This document shows positions 1 to 5,733 of a DNA stretch of 5,733 nucleotides, piece by piece (the stretch's first letter is position 1; each line of letters opens with the position of its first letter). Under the pieces are notes generated by a model. The model saw nothing but the letters and a program-made list of their open reading frames with translations. It had not been told where the DNA came from and made no database searches. The stretch is from Nitrospirota bacterium (GTDB lineage: Bacteria; Nitrospirota; Thermodesulfovibrionia; Thermodesulfovibrionales; JdFR-88). The stretch lies in contig JAKAMR010000117.1 in assembly GCA_021812785.1 (NCBI GenBank), forward strand, positions 1 through 5,733. Direction: 5' to 3'. The position numbers were made by a program, and so were the translations under genes.

Positions 1-126
1 AAGCCGGGCGTGTCCGTGGCGCAGGCGCAGGCCGAGATGGACACGATCACGGCCCGCCTGCGTCGCGACCACCCCGACGTGTATCCGCCCAACGGCGGGC
101 TCACCTTCAGCGTCGTGCCGCTGCTC
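1..126 (+). pseudogene. Fragment of a bacterial MacB/ADOP-type ABC transporter permease
   Basis: Reading from base 1, the frame gives KPGVSVAQAQAEMDTI, then ARLRRDHPDVYPPNGG and LTFSVVPLL. This is the typical periplasmic (MacB_PCD) segment of the large MacB-like permeases abundant in Acidobacteria and Gemmatimonadetes, where a 'LKPGVS..QAQAEM..I..RL...P' stretch is followed by a 'V.PL.E' turn. Both ends are missing: the frame is already open at base 1, and similarity stops at about 126, after which the continuing frame (stop near 417) is only antisense to a discoidin-domain gene. G+C here is about 72% by hand count over 120 bases, against about 55% at 181-240. It is probably not functional at this position. 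It is either an assembly or cloning chimera at a contig end or a true recombination scar. The family call is by recognition, not by search. Confidence 0.6.
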
Positions 127-779
127 TTGCCGGTGTACACGTTTGTGTACGTCTTGTCGTCCTGCGATACCGACACTACAAAGTTGGCCTGCCTTTCGTT
201 GCCCTTGTACCATGCGATGTCAAGGTCGCAGACGGTCATGCTCTGTCCAAGATCGTACCTTATCCAGGACCCCTTGCCAAGGTTCGACCACCTAGTCGAA
301 AGGTTATTGTCAAGGGTGTTGACCGGCTTGTTGCCGTCGTCGGCATTGGCCATCCAGCCTACGACCGTCTGTGGGGCGCATGAAAGCGCAGATGTGCTTG
401 TGCTGCCTGTGTTGTAGATGGCTGTGATAGAAGTCGCAGAGTTGAGCGTCAGGGTCCTTGTCCGTGCGGTACTTCCGTCCTCCCAGCGGGCAAAGGTTAT
501 GCCGTTGTAGTCGCTAGGAGTTATCGTGTATGTAGTTCCTGTGTTTCCTGTGATGCTAAGCGGCGTGAACCCAGAACTTATTGTGCTGCCACCCGACTGG
601 ATGGTAGCATACATGTTGAGTACGCTGCCGCTGGTAGAACTTGCATTCACGGTAAGGTTTGCCGGAGCCGCGTTAGCGACGCCTGCCGCCATCAAAGACG
701 GGAGGGCGCCGTAAGCTGCCAGCATAGCCGCAAATGCAATTCCCAAAATTGCATTTCGTCGATGTGAATTGAGTCCCAT
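111..779 (-). CDS. Secreted F5/8 type C (discoidin-like) domain protein, 3' end lost
   Basis: Reading down from the ATG at 779, the protein starts MGLNSHRRNAILGIAFAAML. This is a basic n-region followed by a hydrophobic h-region, with likely signal cleavage near residues 36-38 (ANA-AP). Residues about 40-125 form a beta-rich domain ending in FARWEDGSTARTRTLTL and ITAIYN, a pattern like InlB-B/bacterial-repeat modules of cell-surface proteins. Residues about 134-223 match an F5/8 type C domain: DGNKPVNTLDNNLSTRWSN, then SWIRYDLGQS, then IAWYKGNER, with C134 and C184 a possible disulfide. Such domains bind carbohydrate, and thaumarchaeal proteins built this way often continue into polysaccharide-lyase-like or beta-helix domains; that part is missing here. 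The frame stays open to base 3, but similarity ends about residue 223 (base 111), where the bacterial permease fragment begins. It was probably a separate transcription unit with its own TATA box at 809-816. Confidence 0.72.
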
Positions 780-808
780 TTTCAATTCTTGAGTCCGAGA
801 AGGAGATC

Positions 809-816
809 ATTTAAAG
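809..816 (-). promoter_or_regulatory. Archaeal TATA box for the discoidin-domain gene
   Basis: On the - strand this reads CTTTAAAT, centred about 33 bases before the ATG at 779. A start site about 26 bases downstream would leave a leader of only about 7 bases. There is no Shine-Dalgarno sequence before the ATG, which fits the near-leaderless transcripts common in thaumarchaea. Position and sequence are seen; function is inferred. Confidence 0.5.
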
Positions 817-900
817 TCCTTATGGAAGCGCACAGGGTAACTTAATCCGCTGCGAATGTAACATAACGCTTCTACATATGACGCGGTACAATTCCGTGTT

Positions 901-1971
901 TTACGCCGCATTCATCGCCGGAGTGACCGCAATTTCTCTTATGCTCACGTTCTTGTAGAGCTGCTTGCCGACGCTGTCGTTTCTGACGATTATCGCCGGG
1001 CCCCCCTCAAGGAGTTTTTCGTCTGCCGAGTAGCCGCACAGAGCCGCCGGCTCGTCTGACGATATCGCCCAGTCGCCCCTGTCGACGTATTGCATCACCT
1101 TTTTCCAGTCGCCGCCTGCCCTCCCATCTGTCGTGTCAATCCAGAGCTCCATCTTGACGTCCTGGCCGCCGTTGACGTTGTAGACGACGTATTTCATGCC
1201 TATCCACTGGTTTTTCGGCATGCCGTCAGGGTAGAGGGTCGCTATCGGGTTCTCCTTTGTGTAGGTAGGAAAATGTATCTCTTTTTTAAAGTCCACTGAG
1301 CCGTTGTACCGGATGGCCCCGGAGTAGCCGCTTCCGTCGCACTGGATTGGATAGCCTTCCGCATTGGTTCCCTCGTTTTCGGTGTGGCCGGCCCCTGTGC
1401 GCCCCTGGACTGCAAAGCCGGCGTATGACGGGGGCGAGCGTTCGCTTACTCTCATGCTGTACATCGTAAACTCGAAATTCTTCCACTCTTTTCTTTCTTC
1501 AGGGTCGGATATGTAGTAACGCACTACATCGCCGGACGATTCCGCGATGCCGTCGCCCCTTATGAAGAGGGTGTTTGAGGAGCCCCGGACCTGCAAATAT
1601 GGATCTTTTGGATCAGTTTCAATCGACAAGAGAGTTCTTTCAGACGCAAGCCAGCTTCGGCTGTCCCAGTGCTGGCCCCCGATGTCGGGAGGATACAGGC
1701 GCGTGATGCCAAAGGTGTCATACGGAGAGTGCAGTTCCAGAAAAACTGCGATTGGCCCGGACAGGGCCGCGACGATGATTATCGCAGTCGCCGATCCCAC
1801 CATTACGGCTTTGTGCGCCAAGCTCGGCCTGCGCAGACCGGCTGTGGCCAAGAGCATGACGCAGGTTATTTGCCGGCGCACGATGGCTGCCTTTGACAGA
1901 ATAACCGAGACGATGCGGAGGGCAAGCCTGACCATCAGGATGTCAAGACCGGAAAGAGACCATTTGCTCAT
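901..1971 (-). CDS. Membrane-anchored or secreted beta-sandwich (concanavalin A-like) protein
   Basis: The 356-residue protein has a hydrophobic segment at about 55-78 (VMVGSATAIIIVAALSGPIA) and then an extracellular part beginning YDTFGITRLYPPDIGGQHW. The remainder is rich in aromatic, glycine and beta-strand-like stretches: EWKNFEFTMYSMRV (162-175), YSGAIRYNGSVDFKKEIHF (216-234), NQWIGMKYVVYNV (254-266), VKMELWIDTT (272-281), and a final YKNVSIREIAV (339-349). This order (FGI.. start, WKN.E.T, GGI/GAI..DGSV..KKEI, WIG.K.V.YN, VKME, KN.SIREI) is one I recall in secreted proteins of Nitrososphaera that look like concanavalin A-type lectins or polysaccharide lyases. No catalytic residues can be named. 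It lies 33 bases after the oxidase gene on the same strand, so co-transcription is plausible. The start is uncertain: M1 at 1971 adds a basic, hydrophobic 50-residue extension, and M57 (1803) would give a simpler signal-anchor. The gene is confident; the function is weak. Confidence 0.8.
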   Translation of the reverse strand: MSKWSLSGLDILMVRLALRIVSVILSKAAIVRRQITCVMLLATAGLRRPSLAHKAVMVGSATAIIIVAALSGPIAVFLELHSPYDTFGITRLYPPDIGGQHWDSRSWLASERTLLSIETDPKDPYLQVRGSSNTLFIRGDGIAESSGDVVRYYISDPEERKEWKNFEFTMYSMRVSERSPPSYAGFAVQGRTGAGHTENEGTNAEGYPIQCDGSGYSGAIRYNGSVDFKKEIHFPTYTKENPIATLYPDGMPKNQWIGMKYVVYNVNGGQDVKMELWIDTTDGRAGGDWKKVMQYVDRGDWAISSDEPAALCGYSADEKLLEGGPAIIVRNDSVGKQLYKNVSIREIAVTPAMNAA

Positions 1972-1985
1972 AAAGATTCGGAAAG

Positions 1986-1991
1986 AAAAAA
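1986..1991 (-). terminator. T-rich run between oxidase and beta-sandwich genes
   Basis: On the - strand six T residues, followed shortly by CTTTCC, lie in the 33-base gap after the oxidase stop codon. Archaeal RNA polymerase can terminate at such oligo-T tracts without a hairpin, so this could end or attenuate the oxidase transcript before the downstream gene. It could also be chance in an AT-rich gap. Confidence 0.3.
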
Positions 1992-2004
1992 CTGTTACTC
2001 TGTA

Positions 2005-5000
2005 CTATGTTTCATAGTACCAGTCTCCTGCCATGTCCCGGGTTGTGCTGTTTGTGTACGAGCCGCTTGTCTTGCGCGCCACGAAATAGGTGTTGGTTCC
2101 GTCAAAGGCATCTACGGCGGCCCTCTTGACGCTCACCACGTCTGCAAGCGAGCCGGTCCCGTACCACTCGACGAGCACGACGTCGTTGGCTTGCAGGATG
2201 TGGGCAGAGGAAGCAGTCAGCGTGAACTTTTGGTCGGCCGCCGTCAAGAGAGAGGCGTCTATCGTCCCTATCTCCTTCGCTATCGCGCCGGTTGAATTCC
2301 TTATGCGGATGAATATCGTCCCTGTCGTGGTGCCGGACTTTTTGAGCCAGACCTCGATCCTCTTTATGGCTGTGCCCACGAGCGACGAGGCCGACAACAG
2401 CTTTTCCCCTATGCCCGTGGTGTCGCCGGCGGCCCCCGTCGACGACATTGTGCCATAGCTGTTGGTGCCCGTGGCCGAGTAGATGGTGACAAAGTTGCCC
2501 GACGTCGGGACTTCTACCGTGATGTTGACTATAGGGGCATTCGAAGTGTTTCCCGCGTTGTCCTTGGCCCTTGCAGCTATCGTGTGGGGCCCTGCGGTAA
2601 GCACTGGCGTGGTAAACGTCCATGAATCGGTGCCGGTTGCTGCAGCGAATGGGCCTGAATCGACGCTCACCTCGATCACCTGCAGGCCGCTCTCGGCATC
2701 GGCTGCCGTCCCCGTGACCGTCACCGGGAATCCCGGCGCAGCGCCTGTGAGAACCTCGTCGGGAGCAGGCGTCAGGACGCTTATTGTTGGAAAGATGGTA
2801 TCAAGCGGCGCCGAGTCTTCGTAGTACCAGTCGCCTGCAAGGTCCCGGCTGGAGTGGTTCGTATATGACCCGTTTGCATTGCGCGTCACAAAATAGGTGC
2901 TGGCGCCGTTGAAAGCGTCGACGTTGTGCCTCTTGACGCTCACCACGTCCGCGCCAGAACCGGTGCCAGCCCATTCGACGAGCACGACGTCGTTGGCCTG
3001 CAGGATGTGGGCAGAGGAGGCGGTAACCACAAAGGTCTGGTCGGCGGAGGTCAGAAGCGACGCATCTATCGTCCCTATCTCCTTCGCTATCGCGCCGGTT
3101 GAATTCCTTATGCGGACGTTTATGAGCCCGGTGGGGCTGCCGGATTTCTTTAGTATGACAGCGACCCTCTTTACTGCAGTCCCTACGAGCGAAGAGGTTG
3201 ACGACAACTTTTCGCCGGCGCCAGTGCTTCCGCCGGAAAAGATAGTGCCGTAGCTGTTCTGCCCGGCGACCGAATAGACGTTGACAAACGTGCCTCCAAG
3301 CGTGAGGTGTACGCTAAAGCTCACCACGGCGATTGAGGAGACGTTGCCGGCGTTGTCTTTTGCCCTTGCGTTTATCGTGTGGAGCCCTTCTGCCAGCGGC
3401 GCAGTGACAAACGACCATGAATCGGTGCCGGCTGCGGCAGAGTAGGGCCCGGCGTCGACACTCACCTCGACCACCTGCAGGCCGCTTCCCACGTCCGCCG
3501 CAGTCCCGGTCACCGTGACTGCGAGCGAGGGCGCCGGGCCAGTCAGCACCTCGTCGGCCACAGGGGATGTGATGTTGATGGTCGGGACGGTCGTGTCCGG
3601 GGGCGGCGTGAACCCGGGTATCTTGATCGCCTGAGCAACGGACGGGACCTCCTGCTTTAGGATAAAGATATAGTAGTAGCCCGGCGGCGCAATGTTGGCG
3701 TTTATCGGCGCCGAGACGATTACCTCCGTCGCGGTCTTGTTCTGGATCTGCAACCAGACCAGTCGCTGGTCAGAGTTGTAGGCATGCGTCTCGGTGCCCA
3801 CAGTGACAAGCGACACGGCGTCTATATCCAGGCCGTCAGGCGTGGGGATATTGATGGTCCCGCCGTACGGCCCCATCTGCGGCGCTCCCGAGATCGTCGG
3901 CCGGACTGCCGAATAATAAGAAGGAACGAAATATTCCACCCTGAGCTCCCTTGACGATTTTGAATACGTCGTCCCGGCTGCCCAGACCCTCCCGTCGGCA
4001 AGCAAGAGCGCAGAAGAGTGGTACTGCCTTGGGACGGTCATCGCCGGAAGCGTCGTCCACGTTTCGGTCACGGGGTCAAACAGCTCGGCCTCCATGATCT
4101 TGGTCGCGCCCGAGTTTTGAAAAGCCGTGCCGCCAATGACCAGAATCTTGCCGTCGGGCATAATGACGGGGATTGGGTGCTTTCTGCCAAACGCTGACGA
4201 GGTGGTCCATTGCGGCTGGAGCGCGGCGCCATTGGGCGTCAGGATTTCCGCGGTGTTTGTGGCAAACGAGTCGTCGGTGGCAGTGCCGCCAAAAATCAGG
4301 ATCTTGCCGGTCTCGGCGGGCGTGTTTTGCAGCGGCAGGAGGACAGAGGTGCCGTAGCCCCTTGAGGCTCCGAACAGCATGTTGCCGGCAAAACTCCACA
4401 CCTTGGTCGCGGGGTTGAACGTCCTCAGCGTCTTTGACGGCCCGCAGACGGCGACGAGGCCGTTGGGCATGAGGTGCATGCGAGGATAGAGCAAAACGTT
4501 TGGTGCGACGCCGGGCCCGTAGCAGGGCTGGCCCGCCCCGGGCATTATTGCGGGGTCCTCGCCTTCGCCTACGCAGTAGGTGGTAGGCGAATTGGGATCA
4601 TATGCAATGCTCCACGTCTCGGTGGCGGGATCAAACAACTCTGCCAGCCTGTTGTAGACGCCGTATTCGTCGTACCCTCCCACGACGAGCACCTTGCCGT
4701 CAGGAAGAGGCACCTGCGTTGGGTACCACCTGCCATGGCTCATCGACGCGATGCGCCTCAGGTTGTTTGAAGGGACGTCATAGATCCACGCGGCATTGAG
4801 GCCCAGCCACTTGCCGTTTGCGGACCTGTTGTTGTACGTGAGCGTGCCTCCGGTCAGCAGAATGTTGCCGTCCGGAAGCGGGCTGTGGCTGCAACAAAAA
4901 GCGTCCTCTGTTATGTCCGGCAGTGGCTCTGCAGTATCGGTAACTGGATCATACCTTCCCTGCTGGAATGGCCCGAGCTCGTTCTGCGAATAGAACCCCG

Positions 5001-5226
5001 ACCCTGCAACATAGAGTATTTTGCCGTTGTAAAGCGAAGCCGCGTGTATCGCCGTTGCATGCGTCTGCCCTCCCAGCTGCCACGAGCCATAAGCCTGCGC
5101 TGACGCGCGGTTTGCGGACTTGCCGTCCTTTAGAAACGTCGTAAAGCCTAAACTTCCTAGCGCCAGTCCTGCCCCAGCTGCGCCGACAATCTTTAAAAAA
5201 TCACGTCGCGAGATTTTCGCGGTCAT
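2005..5226 (-). CDS. Tat-exported galactose/glyoxal oxidase-like copper radical oxidase with duplicated C-terminal modules
   Basis: This family oxidises alcohols or aldehydes with O2, releasing H2O2, through one copper ion and a Cys-Tyr radical cofactor. The N-terminus has a consensus twin-arginine signal, SRRDFLK at residues 6-12, a hydrophobic stretch to about 32, and an AQA cleavage site near 45. Residues about 46-425 form a seven-bladed kelch propeller, with PDG..L..GG repeats at about 117-127, 174-184, 356-366 and others. Residues about 440-535 form the GO-like E-set (DUF1929) domain. Active-site equivalents are visible: C111 (DAFCCSH) and Y168 (RWYPT) for the thioether pair, Y402-H403 (RQYHSS), and H481 (GTETHAYNSDQR). 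RWYPT is more glyoxal oxidase-like than galactose oxidase-like. Residues 544-1073 are two copies of an Ig-like plus beta-sandwich module, an extension absent from fungal enzymes. The start is fixed by the Tat motif and a TATA box at 5256-5264. Family is confident; substrate unknown. Confidence 0.9.
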   Translation of the reverse strand: MTAKISRRDFLKIVGAAGAGLALGSLGFTTFLKDGKSANRASAQAYGSWQLGGQTHATAIHAASLYNGKILYVAGSGFYSQNELGPFQQGRYDPVTDTAEPLPDITEDAFCCSHSPLPDGNILLTGGTLTYNNRSANGKWLGLNAAWIYDVPSNNLRRIASMSHGRWYPTQVPLPDGKVLVVGGYDEYGVYNRLAELFDPATETWSIAYDPNSPTTYCVGEGEDPAIMPGAGQPCYGPGVAPNVLLYPRMHLMPNGLVAVCGPSKTLRTFNPATKVWSFAGNMLFGASRGYGTSVLLPLQNTPAETGKILIFGGTATDDSFATNTAEILTPNGAALQPQWTTSSAFGRKHPIPVIMPDGKILVIGGTAFQNSGATKIMEAELFDPVTETWTTLPAMTVPRQYHSSALLLADGRVWAAGTTYSKSSRELRVEYFVPSYYSAVRPTISGAPQMGPYGGTINIPTPDGLDIDAVSLVTVGTETHAYNSDQRLVWLQIQNKTATEVIVSAPINANIAPPGYYYIFILKQEVPSVAQAIKIPGFTPPPDTTVPTINITSPVADEVLTGPAPSLAVTVTGTAADVGSGLQVVEVSVDAGPYSAAAGTDSWSFVTAPLAEGLHTINARAKDNAGNVSSIAVVSFSVHLTLGGTFVNVYSVAGQNSYGTIFSGGSTGAGEKLSSTSSLVGTAVKRVAVILKKSGSPTGLINVRIRNSTGAIAKEIGTIDASLLTSADQTFVVTASSAHILQANDVVLVEWAGTGSGADVVSVKRHNVDAFNGASTYFVTRNANGSYTNHSSRDLAGDWYYEDSAPLDTIFPTISVLTPAPDEVLTGAAPGFPVTVTGTAADAESGLQVIEVSVDSGPFAAATGTDSWTFTTPVLTAGPHTIAARAKDNAGNTSNAPIVNITVEVPTSGNFVTIYSATGTNSYGTMSSTGAAGDTTGIGEKLLSASSLVGTAIKRIEVWLKKSGTTTGTIFIRIRNSTGAIAKEIGTIDASLLTAADQKFTLTASSAHILQANDVVLVEWYGTGSLADVVSVKRAAVDAFDGTNTYFVARKTSGSYTNSTTRDMAGDWYYET
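2008..2802 (-). repeat. C-terminal copy of the Ig-like + beta-sandwich module
   Basis: This encodes residues 809-1073 of the oxidase. An Ig-like domain (about 809-905; DTIFPTISV start, ARAKDNAGNTS near its end) is followed by a second beta-rich domain (about 909-1073) that ends in DMAGDWYYET. It repeats residues 544-808 along its whole length. The only clear length difference is four extra residues near GAAGDTTGIGEKL. It is probably a stalk or a glycan- or surface-binding region. Confidence 0.85.
2258..2309. repeat. 52-bp perfect direct repeat, copy 1
   Basis: This is identical base for base to 3065-3116, at an offset of 807 bases (269 codons). It codes for the core of the RIRNSTGAIAKEIGTID segment in the C-terminal module. 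Flanking bases differ. Shorter matches at the same offset lie at 2168-2190 and 2192-2211. Confidence 0.9.
2803..3597 (-). repeat. First copy of the Ig-like + beta-sandwich module
   Basis: This encodes residues 544-808 of the oxidase: an Ig-like domain (about 544-640; DTTVPTINI start, ARAKDNAGNVSS near its end) and a beta-rich domain (about 644-806) ending DLAGDWYYED. The second copy follows directly with no linker. Shared stretches include GAIAKEIGTIDASLLT, SSAHILQANDVVLVEW and DVVSVKR. Confidence 0.85.
3065..3116. repeat. 52-bp perfect direct repeat, copy 2
   Basis: This is identical to 2258-2309, in the same frame and at the matching place in the first module. Synonymous positions are also identical, which points to recent duplication or gene conversion rather than selection on protein alone. 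Confidence 0.9.
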
Positions 5227-5255
5227 GAGGTGGACAGCGAGCGATAGCCGTCATA

Positions 5256-5264
5256 ATTATAAAA
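5256..5264 (-). promoter_or_regulatory. Archaeal TATA box for the copper oxidase gene
   Basis: On the - strand this reads TTTTATAAT, centred about 34 bases before the ATG at 5226. That predicts a leader of roughly 8 bases. The bases before the ATG (CCACCTC) are not a Shine-Dalgarno site. This is a strong match to the archaeal consensus. Confidence 0.6.
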
Positions 5265-5340
5265 GTATGTTTGACTCTATAACCTGCCCACATGGCATTT
5301 ATCAATCATATCTTTGACATTAATGGGAACAAACTTCATT

Positions 5341-5359
5341 CCTAGTTATTTGATCTAGG
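5341..5359. promoter_or_regulatory. Inverted repeat CCTAG-N9-CTAGG, possible operator
   Basis: Two perfect 5-base half-sites are separated by nine bases. They lie just upstream of the TATA box of the + strand gene and between the two divergent promoters. The position suits a dimeric regulator, but the half-sites are short and no regulator gene is in the window. Confidence 0.25.
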
Positions 5360-5366
5360 CTAATTC

Positions 5367-5372
5367 TTTTAT
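5367..5372 (+). promoter_or_regulatory. Archaeal TATA box for the rightward gene
   Basis: TTTTAT is centred about 25-26 bases before the ATG at 5395. Transcription would therefore be expected to begin at or next to the start codon, giving a leaderless mRNA. Confidence 0.45.
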
Positions 5373-5394
5373 CTTTCGCGGCGAACCCAAGAAT

Positions 5395-5733
5395 ATGGTA
5401 GGCTTGAGGGCGCCTCCAGTTTTTCTCCTGATAGCTATAGCCGCGGTCGTTTCGAGCATAATCTTGGCAAGCACGCTCGTGAGCGGAAGCCCGATCGCGC
5501 CGCAGGAGCAGGTTGCCGTGGCCGCCAGCATGCCTTTCCCGGTGGACCTCCATACCGAGCCAAAGGTAAAGACAGGAGATGCAGGACTTAGCTCCCCGTA
5601 TTTCAGGCTCGAGACGCACTGGATGGACAATTTTGGCGAGAGGCACTGCGAAGAGTGCACCATGATAGAGTATACCCCAGGCCAGAAGGGCTTTGCAGCG
5701 GCGGCGTATCTTGCTGACAAGGTCTATGATTTT
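5395..5733 (+). CDS. Secreted protein of unknown function, N-terminal part
   Basis: The first 113 residues are visible and the gene runs off the window. It begins MVGLRAPPVFLLIAIAAVVS and stays hydrophobic to about residue 29, so it has a signal peptide or N-terminal anchor. After a linker rich in Pro, Ala and Val (about 31-62), the domain starts near SPYFRLETHWMDNFGERHC. A C-E-E-C motif at residues 85-88 could bind metal or form a disulfide. The start is set by an in-frame stop at 5356-5358 with no other ATG between, and by a TATA box about 26 bases upstream. It is divergent from the copper oxidase gene and separated from it by 168 bases, so the two may share regulation. I do not recognise a named family. 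Antisense frames here lack a signal peptide or promoter and are disregarded. Confidence 0.72.
   Translation, partial: MVGLRAPPVFLLIAIAAVVSSIILASTLVSGSPIAPQEQVAVAASMPFPVDLHTEPKVKTGDAGLSSPYFRLETHWMDNFGERHCEECTMIEYTPGQKGFAAAAYLADKVYDF

Noticed and set aside
127..417. Continuation of the permease reading frame on the + strand
   Set aside because: After base 126 the translation loses all permease character, and the opposite strand encodes a convincing discoidin domain over the same bases.
801..807. AGGAGAT resembling a Shine-Dalgarno site
   Set aside because: It is on the + strand, where no gene starts downstream; the nearby start codon is on the - strand.
780..900. Possible small gene or terminator in the gap between the discoidin and beta-sandwich genes
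   Set aside because: Apart from the TATA box at 809-816 I see no oligo-T run, stable hairpin or plausible frame.
1547..2017. A 156-codon + strand open frame
   Set aside because: It lies antisense to the N-terminal half of the beta-sandwich gene, has no promoter or recognisable domain, and is explained by the codon pattern of the real gene.
2102..2623. A 173-codon - strand frame within the oxidase gene
   Set aside because: It is an out-of-frame shadow of the C-terminal module, of low-complexity His/Arg-rich composition. The main frame is continuous, so it is not a frameshift remnant.
2258..3116. Possible CRISPR or mobile-element repeats
   Set aside because: There are only two copies, in frame within one gene and at matching domain positions, with no spacers, terminal inverted repeats or transposase.
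5320..5720. Two - strand open frames opposite the rightward gene
   Set aside because: The + frame has a signal peptide, a TATA box at the right distance and plausible protein composition; the antisense frames have none of these.

Overview
The window looks like DNA from an ammonia-oxidising soil archaeon of the Nitrososphaera type (Thaumarchaeota/Nitrososphaeria). Four lines of evidence suggest this. The start codons have archaeal TATA boxes about 26-34 bases upstream and no Shine-Dalgarno sites, so transcripts would be leaderless or nearly so. Base composition is moderate. There are several secreted beta-rich surface proteins, and the F5/8-type C domain style (a TLDNNLSTRWS motif followed by IAWYKGNER) is one I associate with Nitrososphaera. 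The assignment is by recognition, not by a search.

Layout: (1) Bases 1 to about 126 do not fit the rest. On the + strand they read as a fragment of a bacterial MacB/ADOP-type ABC transporter permease with about 72% G+C. The fragment stops abruptly at a junction around 111-127. (2) From about 111 to 779 on the - strand is the N-terminal part of a secreted protein: signal peptide, beta-repeat domain, then an F5/8 type C (discoidin-like) domain cut by that junction. (3) 901-1971 on the - strand is a membrane-anchored or secreted beta-sandwich protein of the kind that resembles thaumarchaeal concanavalin A-like proteins. (4) 2005-5226 on the - strand is the centrepiece. It is a 1073-residue Tat-exported, galactose/glyoxal oxidase-like copper radical oxidase with all recognisable metal and radical ligands, carrying two tandem copies of an Ig-like plus beta-sandwich module at its C-terminus. 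(5) 5227-5394 is a divergent promoter region. (6) 5395 to the window end on the + strand is the start of an unrecognised secreted protein.

All the archaeal genes encode exported proteins, and three of the four lie on one strand in close series. The most economical reading, which is inference, is a surface-carbohydrate locus. The copper oxidase would oxidise alcohol or aldehyde groups outside the cell and release H2O2, while the neighbouring beta-sandwich and discoidin proteins bind or process polysaccharide. No RNA genes, CRISPR array, insertion sequence or origin was seen.
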